From the NCBI RefSeq assembly GCF_900323885.1, contig NZ_OOHJ01000018.1, positions 4,017,001-4,081,000 on the forward strand: 64,000 nucleotides of DNA, written 5' to 3'. The notes beneath the pieces were generated by a model that saw only the letters and a list, made by a program, of their open reading frames with translations, did not search any database and was not told the DNA's origin. The position numbers and the translations under genes were made by a program. This DNA is from [Actinomadura] parvosata subsp. kistnae. GTDB lineage: Bacteria > Actinomycetota > Actinomycetes > Streptosporangiales > Streptosporangiaceae. Positions 52,304 to 61,182 of this stretch are shown in pieces; position 1 is the stretch's first letter, and each line of letters starts with the position of its first letter.

Positions 52304-55300
52304 ATGTCCCGTCCCTACGTCACCGCGATCGTCGTCGCCCACGACGGCGCGCGCTGGCTCGGGGAGACCCTGCGTGCCCTGATCCACCAGAGCCGCAGGC
52401 CGGACCGTGTGGCGGGCGTCGACAACGGCAGCAGGGACGGCTCGGCCGAACTGCTCGGACAGACGCTCGGCCCCGGCAACCTGATCTCCCTGCCGCGCTC
52501 CCACAGCTTCGGCGAGTCGGTCGCCAAGGCGCTCGACCGGATGCCGCCCTCCGGGGCCGGCGAATGGATCTGGCTGCTCCACGACGACTGCGCCCCCGAC
52601 CGGCGCGCGCTGGAGATGCTGCTGGACGCGGCCGAGCAGGACCCCAAGGCCGCCGTGCTCGGGCCCAAGCTGCTCGACTGGATCGACCGCAGGCGGCTGC
52701 TGGAGATCGGCGTCACCGTCGGACGCACGGGGCGCAGGGACACGGGGCTGGAGCCGCGCGAGTTCGACCAGGGGCAGCACGACGGGACGCGGGACGTCCT
52801 GTCGGTGTCCACGGCCGGGATGCTGATCAGGCGGGACGTGTGGGAGCAGGTGGGCGGGCTCGACCCGTTCCTGCCGCTGTTCCGCGACGACCTCGACCTG
52901 TGCTGGCGGGTGCGCAACGCCGGCCACAAGGTCCTGAACGTGACCTCCGCCGTGGCCTGGCACGCCGAGGCGGCGGCCCGCAGGCGGCGGCGCATCACGG
53001 TCAGCGGCGATCATCCGCGCCGCCTCGACCGGCGCAACGCGATCTTCGTGGTGATGGCGAACCTGCCGTTCGGGGCGATGGTCTGGGCGCTGCTGCGGAA
53101 CGTGCTCGGCTCGTTCTTCCGTACGTTGCTGTTCATCGTCAGCAAGCAGCCCGCGAACGCGCTGGACGAGGTCGTGGCCATGGCGTCGGTGCTGGCGCAC
53201 CCGTTCAGGCTGCTGCGGGCGCGGCGGGCCCGCAGCTACGGCCGCAAGAAGGGATATATCCGCATAAAGCGGCTTATGACCCCTCGGGGTGCGGCCTACC
53301 GGCGGCTCACCGACATGGTGCAGAGCTTCCTCGCCGGCGAAGCCCCCGTGGACGCCGCCGGCCAGCACCACCACCACGTCGCCCACGCCTCCCACGCCGA
53401 CGACCAGGACGCCGCCCCGCCCACCGACACCGGCGCGTTCCAGCGCTTCATCGGCCGGCCCGGCGTCATCCTCATGCTCGCGCTGACCGCCGTCTCGATG
53501 GTCGCCGAGCGGTCACTGCTCGGCGGCGAACGGCTCGGCGGCGGCGCACTCGTGCCCGTGACCGGCGGCGCCGCCGACCTGTGGGCGTTCTACCTCGAAG
53601 GCTTCCACGACGTCGGCCTCGGCTCCACCGCCCCCACGCCGCCCTACGTCGCCGTGCTCGCCGCGCTCTCCACCCTCGCCCTCGGCAAGACGTGGCTGGC
53701 CGTGTCCGTGCTGCTGCTCGGCTCCGTGCCCCTGGCCGGCGCCACCGCCTACCTCGCCACCCGGCACCTCATCCCGTCCGTGCCCGCCCGCGCCTGGGCC
53801 GCCGGCACGTACGCGCTGCTGCCCGTCGCCACCGGCGCCATCTCCGGCGGGCGGCTCGGAACCGCCGTGGTGTTCGCGCTCCTGCCCGTCTACGCCTGGC
53901 TGCTCGGCATCGTCCTGCTCACGCCCGACCGGCGCCGGGCCCGGCGCGCCGCCTGGGCTCTGGGGTTGTGGCTGGCTGTCGGGATGGCGTTCGTGCCGCT
54001 GGTGTATCCGCTGGTGGCGGGGGTGGGGGTGCTGGGGGCGGTGGGGCTCGGCCGGCTCCTCGCGAACGGACGCGACCCCGACACCCACAACGACCCCGAC
54101 ACCCACGACCACCTGGCCGACACCGCCACCCCAGCCCCCGCCTTCACCCCCGGCCCCGCCACCGCCTTCGCCCCGGGCACCGCCACCGCCTTCACGGCTG
54201 CCACCGCGCCGGGGATCGCCGCTGCCCCAGGCACCGCCACCGCCTCGGCCACGGCCTTCACCCCGAGCGCCGCCTTCACTCCAGGCGCCGCCATGGGCCC
54301 CGCCACCGCCGCTGCCCCAGGCGCCGCCTTCCTCGCAGGTACGGCCTTCGCCCCAAGTGCCGCCTTCGACCCAGACGCCGCCCCCACCACCGCCCAGGGC
54401 GCGGCCACCGCCTTTACCGCCGGCGCCGCCCCAGCCACCGCCTTTGAGGCCGCCGGTGGCGTGAGTGCCGGCACGGGCAGGCACGGCCGGGCCGGTGATC
54501 GTCCTGAACGTGCGGCAGGCAGACGCGGCCGGACCGGCGAGGGCCGCGAGCGGGCGGGCGGCAGGCGGGGACGGACCGGCGCCGGCGATGGTCACGAACG
54601 GGCGGGCGGCAGGCGCGGCCGGGGCCGTGCCGACCATCCAGGCGTCCGGGCGAGCAACCGCGAGGCCCTGGTCTCCATCCTGATCGCCCTCGCCGTACCC
54701 CCCGTCCTTCTGCTCCCCTGGACGGCCACCCTCGTCACGGACCCCGGACGGTTCCTCCTGGAGGCCGGCCTGCACGACCCGTCCCTCGTGAACCCGTCCC
54801 TCCCCCCGGAAAGCCTGCTGGCCCTCAGCCCGGGCGGCCCGGGGCTGCCCCCGTTCTGGGTGACGGCGGGCCTGGTGGCGGCGGCGCTGGCCGCGCTGCT
54901 CATGCGCCGGCAACGCGTGATCGTCGCGATCGGCTGGGGCGTGGCCCTGTACGGGATGCTGGCGGCCGTCCTGGTCAGCCGGGTCACGGTCGAGGGGGCG
55001 AAGGTGTGGCCGGGGGTGCCGCTGGCGTTCGCGGGGACGGGGCTGGTGGTGCTGGTCGGCCTGACCGCGCACCGGCTCGCCGAGCTGCGTGCCGGGGGTG
55101 GGCTGCGGCGGCTGGGCGCGACGGTGATGGTGGCGGTGGCGTTCAGCACGCCGCTGCTGGCGGCCGGCTACTGGGTGGTCAGCGGTGTGCGCGGGCCGCT
55201 CGTGGGCGATGCGCGGGACGTCATGCCGGCGCTCGCCGCCGCCCGTACGACGCAGGGGGAACGCACGCTGGTGATCAAGGGATCGGGCTTCACCGTCCTG

Positions 55301-55717
55301 CACGGGCGCACCCCGCTGATCGGCGAGGCGGAGCTGCCGGTCGCGTCCGAGGCCCGCGAGCGCGTCACCGCGGCCGTGCAGGGCCTGGTCGGCGGGCGCG
55401 GCGGGGACGCGGCCACGCTGGCCGCGCAGGGCATCGCGATGGTCGCCGTCGCGCCCCCCGTCTCGCCCGAGCTGGCCAAGACCCTCGACTCCCAGCCGTC
55501 ACTCGAACGCATGAGCCTGTCGGACACGGGCGGCGGCCTGTGGCGCCTGGCCGAGCAGGTCACCCGCGTCCCGGCCCAGCCAGTGAGCGTCCTGCACGCC
55601 GTGTGGTTGTGGGCGCAGGGCGCGCTGCTGCTCGTGGTCGCCCTGCTCGCCTCGCCGGGCCGCCGCCAGCCTCCCGAGCCCGCCGAGTCGCCCGCCGTCG
55701 CGCCGGCGGGTGCGTGA
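52304..55717 (+). CDS. Giant GT2 glycosyltransferase with large membrane region
   Basis: A 1137-residue protein. The GT2 domain is residues 1 to about 290 (YVTAIVVAHDGARWLGETLR, WIWLLHDDCAPDRRALEMLL, PLFRDDLDLCWRVRNAGHKV). A linker with QHHHHVAHASHAD follows, then about 12 helices from about 385. Between helices lies a low-complexity insert at about 605-785: Ala/Thr/Pro-rich FTPGA-type units, then GRRGR-type basic units. The order of domains is standard for the actinomycete protein next to whiB. GAG-type site (AGGAG) 10 bp before the ATG. Probably assembles a wall glycan. Confidence 0.86.
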   Translation: MSRPYVTAIVVAHDGARWLGETLRALIHQSRRPDRVAGVDNGSRDGSAELLGQTLGPGNLISLPRSHSFGESVAKALDRMPPSGAGEWIWLLHDDCAPDRRALEMLLDAAEQDPKAAVLGPKLLDWIDRRRLLEIGVTVGRTGRRDTGLEPREFDQGQHDGTRDVLSVSTAGMLIRRDVWEQVGGLDPFLPLFRDDLDLCWRVRNAGHKVLNVTSAVAWHAEAAARRRRRITVSGDHPRRLDRRNAIFVVMANLPFGAMVWALLRNVLGSFFRTLLFIVSKQPANALDEVVAMASVLAHPFRLLRARRARSYGRKKGYIRIKRLMTPRGAAYRRLTDMVQSFLAGEAPVDAAGQHHHHVAHASHADDQDAAPPTDTGAFQRFIGRPGVILMLALTAVSMVAERSLLGGERLGGGALVPVTGGAADLWAFYLEGFHDVGLGSTAPTPPYVAVLAALSTLALGKTWLAVSVLLLGSVPLAGATAYLATRHLIPSVPARAWAAGTYALLPVATGAISGGRLGTAVVFALLPVYAWLLGIVLLTPDRRRARRAAWALGLWLAVGMAFVPLVYPLVAGVGVLGAVGLGRLLANGRDPDTHNDPDTHDHLADTATPAPAFTPGPATAFAPGTATAFTAATAPGIAAAPGTATASATAFTPSAAFTPGAAMGPATAAAPGAAFLAGTAFAPSAAFDPDAAPTTAQGAATAFTAGAAPATAFEAAGGVSAGTGRHGRAGDRPERAAGRRGRTGEGRERAGGRRGRTGAGDGHERAGGRRGRGRADHPGVRASNREALVSILIALAVPPVLLLPWTATLVTDPGRFLLEAGLHDPSLVNPSLPPESLLALSPGGPGLPPFWVTAGLVAAALAALLMRRQRVIVAIGWGVALYGMLAAVLVSRVTVEGAKVWPGVPLAFAGTGLVVLVGLTAHRLAELRAGGGLRRLGATVMVAVAFSTPLLAAGYWVVSGVRGPLVGDARDVMPALAAARTTQGERTLVIKGSGFTVLHGRTPLIGEAELPVASEARERVTAAVQGLVGGRGGDAATLAAQGIAMVAVAPPVSPELAKTLDSQPSLERMSLSDTGGGLWRLAEQVTRVPAQPVSVLHAVWLWAQGALLLVVALLASPGRRQPPEPAESPAVAPAGA
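54120..54650. repeat. Low-complexity Ala/Thr/Pro and Arg/Gly coding stretch
   Basis: Frame-keeping imperfect repeats (gccgcc, accgcctt, ggcgggcggcaggc words) code for ATAFAPGTATAF-like and ERAGGRRGRTG-like units in a loop of the giant glycosyltransferase. Three ERAGGRRGR-type copies are nearly the same. Confidence 0.75.
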
Positions 55718-55751
55718 TGCGGGCGCCGAGCAGGGGAGGGGCGGGTTCGGA

Positions 55752-57059
55752 ATGAAGAGGTCCATCGACAACCGGTTCGGCCTGCTGGTGCTGGTCGTCG
55801 TGTCCCTGGCGGCCATGTACGGCATCGCGTACGCCACCAGACCGGCCGTCACCCCGGCCCAGCCGCCGGGCCCGCGCAAGGTCCCCGTCGAATCGGTCAC
55901 CGCCGTCTGCCCGGGGACGAAGGGGGAGCAGGTCAACGTGTACCTGCCGGGCACCCTCAACGGCGAGACCATGGAGAACGGCAAGCCGTACGTGACCAAG
56001 GGCCCCGGCGGCCTGGAGGCCGGCTACCTCACGCGCGCCACCGCCGGCGCCGGGCGCGGCCTGGCCGGGGTCCGCTGCACCGAGCCTGCCCCCGAGACGT
56101 GGCTGGTCGGCCCCGGCCCCGCCAACGCCGACGTCCGCCTCCACCTCACCAACGCCGACAAGGCGCCCGCGCTGGCGGACGTGCAGGTGTACGCGGCGGA
56201 GGGCAGGATCTCCAGCGACGCCGGCCTCGGCCTGGAGCTCGCACCGGGCGAGCACCGGGAGATCGACCTCAAGACCCTCGCCCCGTCGGCCGACATCATG
56301 GCCGTCAGCGTCACCACCACGTTCGGCCGCGTCGCCGTCGCCGCCAGGGCCACCCTGGAGACGGGCGGCGTGGACTGGCTCCCCGCCGCCGCCCCGCCCG
56401 CCACCCGCGTCGTCGTCCCCGGCATCCCCGGAGGCGGCGGCCTGCGCCGGCTCCTCGTCGCGACCCCCGGCGAGGCCGACACCGTCGTCCAGATCAAGGC
56501 CGTCAGCAAGGACGCCGAGTACGCGATGAAGGGCAGGGAGACCCTGGACGTGCCGGCGGGCAGCGTGACCGCCCTCGACGTCACCACCGGCGTGGCCGGC
56601 TCCGCCGCCGCCCTCGTCCTCACCTCACAGACCCCGATCGTCGCCGGCCTGATCGCCACCGGCACCGGCGACCGCCCGGACGTCGCCTTCACCCCCGGCA
56701 CCCCGTCCCTGGCGCTGGGCAGCGCCGTGGCCCGCAACACGACCGGCTCCCACCTCCTCCTCACCGCCCTCGGCACCCAGCCCGGCAAGGTCCGCGTCCA
56801 GGTGGTACCGGGCAAGGGCGCCGCCAGCACCCCGTACGACGTGGACATCCCGGCCGGCCGCACGAAGGCGGTGCCACTGAAGGCGCGGGGCGACTTCGCG
56901 GTGGTGGTCACCCCGGTATCGGGCGAGGTCTACGGCGGCAGGTTGGTGGAGGAACGCAGGAGAACAGGCGTCCTCCTGACGATGCAACCTCTGGCCCCAG
57001 CCCGCCTGTTCACCCTCCTCCCACCCATGACCGACACCTACAACGTGGTCGTCCCCTGA
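55752..57059 (+). CDS. DUF5719 family membrane-anchored protein
   Basis: A 435-residue protein. One N-terminal helix (FGLLVLVVVSLAAMYGIAYA) and a long outer part rich in beta strands: TWLVGPGPANADVRLHLTNA, VQVYAAEGRISSDAGLGLEL, PGIPGGGGLRRLLVATPGEA, VVAGLIATGTGDRPDVAF-like text. DUF5719 normally follows the giant GT2 gene near whiB, as here (34 bp gap), so the two probably work together at the membrane. No catalytic motif is seen. Confidence 0.83.
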   Translation: MKRSIDNRFGLLVLVVVSLAAMYGIAYATRPAVTPAQPPGPRKVPVESVTAVCPGTKGEQVNVYLPGTLNGETMENGKPYVTKGPGGLEAGYLTRATAGAGRGLAGVRCTEPAPETWLVGPGPANADVRLHLTNADKAPALADVQVYAAEGRISSDAGLGLELAPGEHREIDLKTLAPSADIMAVSVTTTFGRVAVAARATLETGGVDWLPAAAPPATRVVVPGIPGGGGLRRLLVATPGEADTVVQIKAVSKDAEYAMKGRETLDVPAGSVTALDVTTGVAGSAAALVLTSQTPIVAGLIATGTGDRPDVAFTPGTPSLALGSAVARNTTGSHLLLTALGTQPGKVRVQVVPGKGAASTPYDVDIPAGRTKAVPLKARGDFAVVVTPVSGEVYGGRLVEERRRTGVLLTMQPLAPARLFTLLPPMTDTYNVVVP

Positions 57060-57142
57060 ACCCCGGCGACTCCCAGGGGCACCCGGGGGCTCCGGCGGGG
57101 CTCCCGGGGGAACTGCAAGGTCCTCCCACTAAGCCGCGCTAC

Positions 57143-57219
57143 GCGCGAAGGGGCTCGGGCAGCGCCCTGTGGGGGCAAGCCCCCACACCCCCGGCGAGAG
57201 GCTTGCCAGCCCCTCGCGC
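57143..57219. repeat. Nested palindromic intergenic element
   Basis: Outer arms GCGCGAAGGGGCT (57143-57155) and AGCCCCTCGCGC (57208-57219) pair with one bulge, and enclose a perfect hairpin GTGGGGGC-AA-GCCCCCAC (57169-57186) plus a G/C-rich arm. It lies between DUF5719 and the XRE gene. It may end transcription or be a dispersed REP-like element. Confidence 0.65.
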
Positions 57220-57316
57220 TCCCCGGACGCAACCCCGTCACCGGAACAGCCCCATCAAGAAGGAACCAGCCGACGTAAGCTGATGCTTACCGAGGCGCCC
57301 GGGAGGTGCTTGCCCT

Positions 57317-58555
57317 GTGACTGACGACCCGATGCCGCCGCCCCCCACGGTCGGCCAGCGGATACGAATGCTCCGTCTCCGGCGAGGCATGAGCCAGGAG
57401 GTCCTGGCCGGGCTCGTCGGCAAGTCGGTGTCCTGGATGAAGGGCGTCGAATCGGGCCGGCTCCAGTCGCAGCCCCGGCTGTCGATCCTCCTGCTGCTGG
57501 CCGAAGCCCTTCAGGTCAGGGATCTTTCGGAGCTCACGGGTTCCCGCTCCGTCCCTGTGCGCATGTTCGGCGGCCCCGGTCATGCCGCGCTCGCCTCCGT
57601 CCGCGACGCGATCAACGCCACCCCGCTCGCCGTCGGCATCCCGCAGGGAACCGTTCAGCCGTTGAGCGTCCTGCGGGGGCGGCTCGACGCGGCATGGCGT
57701 ACCCGTCACACGTCCCCGGACCACCGCACCGCCCTCGCGCGGCTCCTGCCCGACCTGCTGCGGGACGCTCAGCTCGCGGTGCACCTGCGTCAGGGCGACG
57801 AGAGGCGGCGCGCCAACGCGTTGCTGGCGCAGACCTACGGCCTCACTCAGATGTACGTCGCCTACCAGCCCGCGCAGGAGCTGGTGTGGAGGGTGGCAGA
57901 CCGCGCGTTGACGGCCGCCCAGGAGTCGGGCGATCCGCTGGCGTTGTCGTGCGCGGTGTGGTTCCTCGTCCAGGCACACCGGGAGAGCGGCGACTACACC
58001 GCTGCTCGCAGCATCAACGAGCAGGCGATGGCCGCCCTGGAGCCGCACCTGAGCGAGGGAGGCGTGGATCTGCTGGCGATGTGGGGTGCGCTCACGTTCG
58101 AGCTGGGGTTCACGGCTGCCCGGGCGGGTGACGCGGGTGAGGCTTGGATGCACTGGGACGAGGCCGGCCGCGTCGCCGACCGGCTCCCAGGTGACTACTA
58201 CCAGCCGTGGACGTCGTTCTCCCGGGTGATCATGAAAGCGCATGCGGTGACCGTGGCGGTCGAGCTGCGCCAGGGCGGGGAGTCGGCCCGGCAGGCGGGC
58301 AACGCCGAAAGCGTGCCCATCCCGTCGCGGCCCAGGCGAGGCCGTCACCTCATCGAGGTGGCCCGTGCTCATCACCTGCGTCGTGATCAGCCGGCTGTGC
58401 TGGGCGCGCTGCAACTGGCGCAACAAGCCGCGCCGGAAACGGTCATGTACAACGGCTTCGCCAGGCGGATGGCTCTGGAACTAGCGGAATCGGGGCCGTC
58501 CCATCTGCGTACGCAGGCGCGGGATCTGGCGGATGAGATCGGGCTGACCGTCTGA
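57317..58555 (+). CDS. XRE-family regulator with TPR-like sensor domain
   Basis: A 412-residue protein. Residues about 11-70 are an HTH_31-type domain (VGQRIRMLRLRRGMSQEVLA, GKSVSWMKGVESGRLQSQPR). The rest is helical TPR-like (RANALLAQTYGLTQMYVAYQ, ESGDYTAARSINEQAMAALE, HHLRRDQPAVLGALQLAQQA), as in the large actinomycete family of peptide- or ligand-sensing XRE regulators. No neighbour shows its target. GTG start with GGGAGG 9 bp upstream. Confidence 0.85.
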   Translation: MTDDPMPPPPTVGQRIRMLRLRRGMSQEVLAGLVGKSVSWMKGVESGRLQSQPRLSILLLLAEALQVRDLSELTGSRSVPVRMFGGPGHAALASVRDAINATPLAVGIPQGTVQPLSVLRGRLDAAWRTRHTSPDHRTALARLLPDLLRDAQLAVHLRQGDERRRANALLAQTYGLTQMYVAYQPAQELVWRVADRALTAAQESGDPLALSCAVWFLVQAHRESGDYTAARSINEQAMAALEPHLSEGGVDLLAMWGALTFELGFTAARAGDAGEAWMHWDEAGRVADRLPGDYYQPWTSFSRVIMKAHAVTVAVELRQGGESARQAGNAESVPIPSRPRRGRHLIEVARAHHLRRDQPAVLGALQLAQQAAPETVMYNGFARRMALELAESGPSHLRTQARDLADEIGLTV

Positions 58556-58709
58556 CCGAACAAGGGACACAGTTTGTGTCCGTCTCATCACTCACGGCGC
58601 CCTAGGTTCTCCGGTGGCGAGCGTGGCGAAACAGCGTGGCGCATCCACCTGCGCCACGATGCCACGCCGCATGCGGGCGGCCCGGTGCCGTCTCCCCGCC
58701 GTCCGCTCG

Positions 58710-58745
58710 GGCGCGGGCCGGATTCCTGCCGTTCCGGCCCGCGCC
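58710..58745. terminator. Hairpin between the XRE and TetR genes
   Basis: A 12-bp perfect stem GGCGCGGGCCGG and CCGGCCCGCGCC with a 12-base loop, followed by TCTTC, stands just before the TetR stop. Two smaller hairpins precede it in the 219-bp gap: GGACACA-GTT-TGTGTCC (58565-58581) and CGTGGCGCA-...-TGCGCCACG (58635-58658). It may stop transcripts from both sides. Confidence 0.65.
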
Positions 58746-58774
58746 TCTTCATGCGAGTGCGACCGACCTCGGGG

Positions 58775-59398
58775 TCAGGTCCGCGACAAGCCGATCCCTT
58801 CCAGAACGGTGTCGGCCAGGTCGTCGACGAACTCGTCCGTGAAGTCCTGGTGGGCGGAGGTGTTGTGCAGGAGGCCCGTGAGGATCGTCTCGTGGCAGAC
58901 GCCGACGATCATCGCCGTGGCCGCCTCGATCCGGGCGTCCGGGGCGAGGCGGCCCAGCTCGGCCTCCGCCCGCAAGTAGGCGTGGAGCCGGTCGCGCCAG
59001 TCCTCGCCGGGCTCGCTCAGCTCCGTGAACGCGGTGAGGACCCGGGGTTGGGCGATCAGGCCGGCGAACGCGGGCAGGACCGCGCGGTGGAACGCCAGGC
59101 CGTACGCGATGTGGGTGCGCAGGTTGTCGCGGACGGTGCCGTGGCCGGGGACCGGGAGGTCGCCCATGTCGCGGACCACCGTGCGGAGGTGGGTGCGCAG
59201 GGCGAGGGCCAGGAGTTCTTCCTTGTCGGCGAAGTGGTTGTAGAGCACCCCGTCGGCGACGTCCGCCTCGCGGGCGATGGCGCGGACGGTCAGGCCGGCG
59301 GTGCCGCGCTCGGCGATCAGGCGGGCGGCCGTGGTGACCAGGTGTTCCCGCAGGCTGAGGTCGGTCCCGCGGAGTGCCGGGGCTTTTCTGGGTGACAC
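58775..59398 (-). CDS. TetR-family regulator
   Basis: A 207-residue protein. The DNA-binding domain (about 15-62) has LVTTAARLIAERGTAGLTVR and AIAREADVADGVLYNHFADK with EELL. The C-terminal ligand domain reads AFAGLIAQPRVLTAFTELSE and MIVGVCHETILTGLLHN. GTG 59398 is the start that gives a normal short head. It lies 62 bp after the methyltransferase gene on the same strand and probably controls it through the palindrome at 60382-60410. Confidence 0.88.
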   Translation of the reverse strand: MSPRKAPALRGTDLSLREHLVTTAARLIAERGTAGLTVRAIAREADVADGVLYNHFADKEELLALALRTHLRTVVRDMGDLPVPGHGTVRDNLRTHIAYGLAFHRAVLPAFAGLIAQPRVLTAFTELSEPGEDWRDRLHAYLRAEAELGRLAPDARIEAATAMIVGVCHETILTGLLHNTSAHQDFTDEFVDDLADTVLEGIGLSRT

Positions 59399-59460
59399 CA
59401 GGACACCGTACCTAGCGGCTGGGGGCGGGCGTGGGGCCCGAGGCGATGGCCGCCTCCGTC

Positions 59461-60366
59461 TCAAAGGCGGTCGGCGCGTACCAGCCAGGCGGTGCTGCGC
59501 AGGCGGACGGCGGAGCCGGTCTCGAAGGGGCGGAAGGCGGCCTCCAGGGCCGCGCGGGCCGGGGCAGGGTCGGCGTCGGCGAGGTTGTGGCGGACGGGGC
59601 CCCAGTCGCTGAAGAACGCGGCCGCGGCGGAGGCATTCTCGCCCCAGTTCGCGATGGCTTCGACGTGGGTGACCGTGATGTTCCTGAAGCCTGCCCGGGT
59701 GAGCACGTCGCGGATGTGGTCGGGGTCGGAGAGGGAGAGGGGGCCGGAGCGATCGGGGGTGGGTGACGGCTGGCCAGGGGCAGGTGACGGCTGGCTCAGG
59801 GTGGGTGACGGTCGGTCGGGGGCGGGGTTCGGGGTGGTGGACGGCTGCCAGCCCGGCAGGTGCGGCGCTAGGGCCGCCATGACCGTGCCCAGGTCCGTCC
59901 CGCGCAGGTCCTTCATCGTCACGAACGCGAGCCGCCCGCCGGGCCGCAGTGCCCGCGCGACGTTGGTGAAGGCGGCGACCGGGTCGCTGAAGAACATCAC
60001 CGCGAACCTGCTGACCGCCGCGTCGAACGAGCCCGGCGGGAACGGGTGCACCTGGACGTCGCCGCGTTCGAAGGTGACGTTGCGCAGGCCCTCGGCGGTG
60101 GCGGTCGAGCGGGCCCTGGCCAGCATCGGCTCCGACAGGTCCACCCCTACGGCGTGCCGGGCGGCGCGGCCGGCGAGCCTGGTGAGCTGGCCGTTGCCGC
60201 AGCCGATGTCGAGGACGCGGTCGTGGTCGCCGAGCTGCGCCGCGTCGAGCACGGGCCGGTTGAACCCGCTGTTCACGGCGTCGTAGCGGTCGTGGTGGGC
60301 CGCCCAGTGCTCGCCCTCGTAGCCGTTCCACGCCTGCGCCTGCGCGGTGTTGACGATCGTCGCCAT
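59461..60366 (-). CDS. Class I SAM-dependent methyltransferase
   Basis: A 301-residue protein. WNGYEGEHWAAHHDRYDAVN is the typical head; VLDIGCGNGQLTRLAGRAAR motif I, AVGVDLSEPMLARARS motif II, FDAAVSRFAVMFFSDPVAAF motif IV, ARALRPGGRLAFVTMKDLRG motif VI. A 7-residue repeat QPSPxPx (coded by 21-bp units near 59762-59811) sits in a loop at about 190-215. Relatives act on small molecules or quinones. Probably repressed by the adjacent TetR protein. Confidence 0.85.
   Translation of the reverse strand: MATIVNTAQAQAWNGYEGEHWAAHHDRYDAVNSGFNRPVLDAAQLGDHDRVLDIGCGNGQLTRLAGRAARHAVGVDLSEPMLARARSTATAEGLRNVTFERGDVQVHPFPPGSFDAAVSRFAVMFFSDPVAAFTNVARALRPGGRLAFVTMKDLRGTDLGTVMAALAPHLPGWQPSTTPNPAPDRPSPTLSQPSPAPGQPSPTPDRSGPLSLSDPDHIRDVLTRAGFRNITVTHVEAIANWGENASAAAAFFSDWGPVRHNLADADPAPARAALEAAFRPFETGSAVRLRSTAWLVRADRL
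59762..59824. repeat. 21-bp tandem repeat in the methyltransferase gene
   Basis: ggtgacgg words recur at 59762, 59783 and 59804, an exact 21-bp step, coding on the minus strand for QPSPAPG-type units. It keeps the frame. Confidence 0.8.
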
Positions 60367-60381
60367 GAGGCTGTCCCTCCG

Positions 60382-60410
60382 TGAACGTGTGTTCATGAAC
60401 GTACGTTCAT
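60382..60410. promoter_or_regulatory. TetR-type operator upstream of the methyltransferase
   Basis: Two linked palindromes: TGAACGTGTGTTCA (60382-60395, TGAAC/GTTCA arms) and the perfect 16-bp ATGAACGTACGTTCAT (60395-60410). They lie 16-44 bp before the methyltransferase ATG. The TGAACGTNCGTTCA form is common for TetR regulators; the TetR gene is in the same operon, which fits self-repression. Confidence 0.7.
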
Positions 60411-60718
60411 AGTGAGGGCGCAGTCGGGCCCGCGTCAACCAGGAAGGGTGATGGTGACAGAAAGTAGCCGATCGTCACCTTGTGTGAGAGGAGGAGGGTG
60501 GTGGCGGAGGGTGGGAGTCCGTGGTCGATCCGTCGAAGGCGGCGGTCCTGGAGACGGTGCAGAGGTTCGATCCGGTTCTGGTCACCAACTGTGCCGCCAG
60601 TACGGCCGCCGACCCCGCCGCCGCCGTGGTCGTCCCGCCGGAAGTGCCGCTTGTGGGGTGTCTCACGTTCTGGCCGGACAAGAGCGAGCGGCCGGGATCC
60701 CGGCCGCTCGCCCGATGG
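60411..60718. other. Intergenic stretch with a doubtful short reading frame
   Basis: No sure gene. A GTG at 60521 opens a frame reading VDPSKAAVLETVQRFDPVLV and VTNCAASTAADPAAAVVVPP with GC-rich third positions, but it runs on through the terminator and into the antisense of the VOC gene. It may be the remains of a small gene. G/A-rich sequence fills 60478-60520. Confidence 0.35.
60684..60711. terminator. 28-bp perfect palindrome at the end of the VOC gene
   Basis: GCGAGCGGCCGGGA and TCCCGGCCGCTCGC form a 14-bp perfect stem without a loop (so the real loop takes the central bases). It lies 8 bp past the VOC stop on the minus strand, where a terminator is expected. Confidence 0.65.
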
Positions 60719-61102
60719 CTATTCGACGATCTCCAGCCCGTTGCCGTCCGGGTCGCGCAGGCTGAACATCGGCGGCACGCCCGGCCAGTTCAGCAGCTCG
60801 CCCACCGCCACCCCGCGCTCTGCCAGCTCCTTGTGCAGCGCCGCCGCGTCCGCCACCGTGAGCCGGATGCCCGTCTCGACGCCGGCCTTCGCGTCCGCGC
60901 CGGCCGGGACGAGGGCGATCGTGGTCGCGGCCCCGGCCGGCGCCACCTCGATCCACCGCCCGCCGAGCTGCTCGACCGGCGCGTCCACGCGCTTGTCCAG
61001 GCCCAGGACGTCCACGTAGAACGCGACCGCGCGATCCTGGTCGGTGACCGGGACGCCGATGGTCCTGATGGCGGTGATGGCTGTGGTTACTCGCTCGCCC
61101 AT
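60719..61102 (-). CDS. VOC (glyoxalase fold) protein
   Basis: A 127-residue protein. TIGVPVTDQDRAVAFYVDVL starts the first module, GIRLTVADAAALHKELAERG the second, and MFSLRDPDGNGLEIVE is the closing block with the metal Glu. Typical of small actinomycete VOC enzymes; substrate unknown. It stands alone between the TetR-controlled methyltransferase and the metallopeptidase-like gene. Confidence 0.86.
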   Translation of the reverse strand: MGERVTTAITAIRTIGVPVTDQDRAVAFYVDVLGLDKRVDAPVEQLGGRWIEVAPAGAATTIALVPAGADAKAGVETGIRLTVADAAALHKELAERGVAVGELLNWPGVPPMFSLRDPDGNGLEIVE

Positions 61103-61182
61103 GTCGGGCCTCCTGTCGTCGTTCGTTCGATGAGGTGGACCCGTGCGGGTTCAGGAACTCATCGCGAACGGACGGAGGACGG

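Noticed and set aside
60521..60900. Small plus-strand gene starting at GTG 60521
   Set aside because: It passes through a terminator hairpin and into the antisense of a sure VOC gene, and matches no family; kept only as a doubtful frame.
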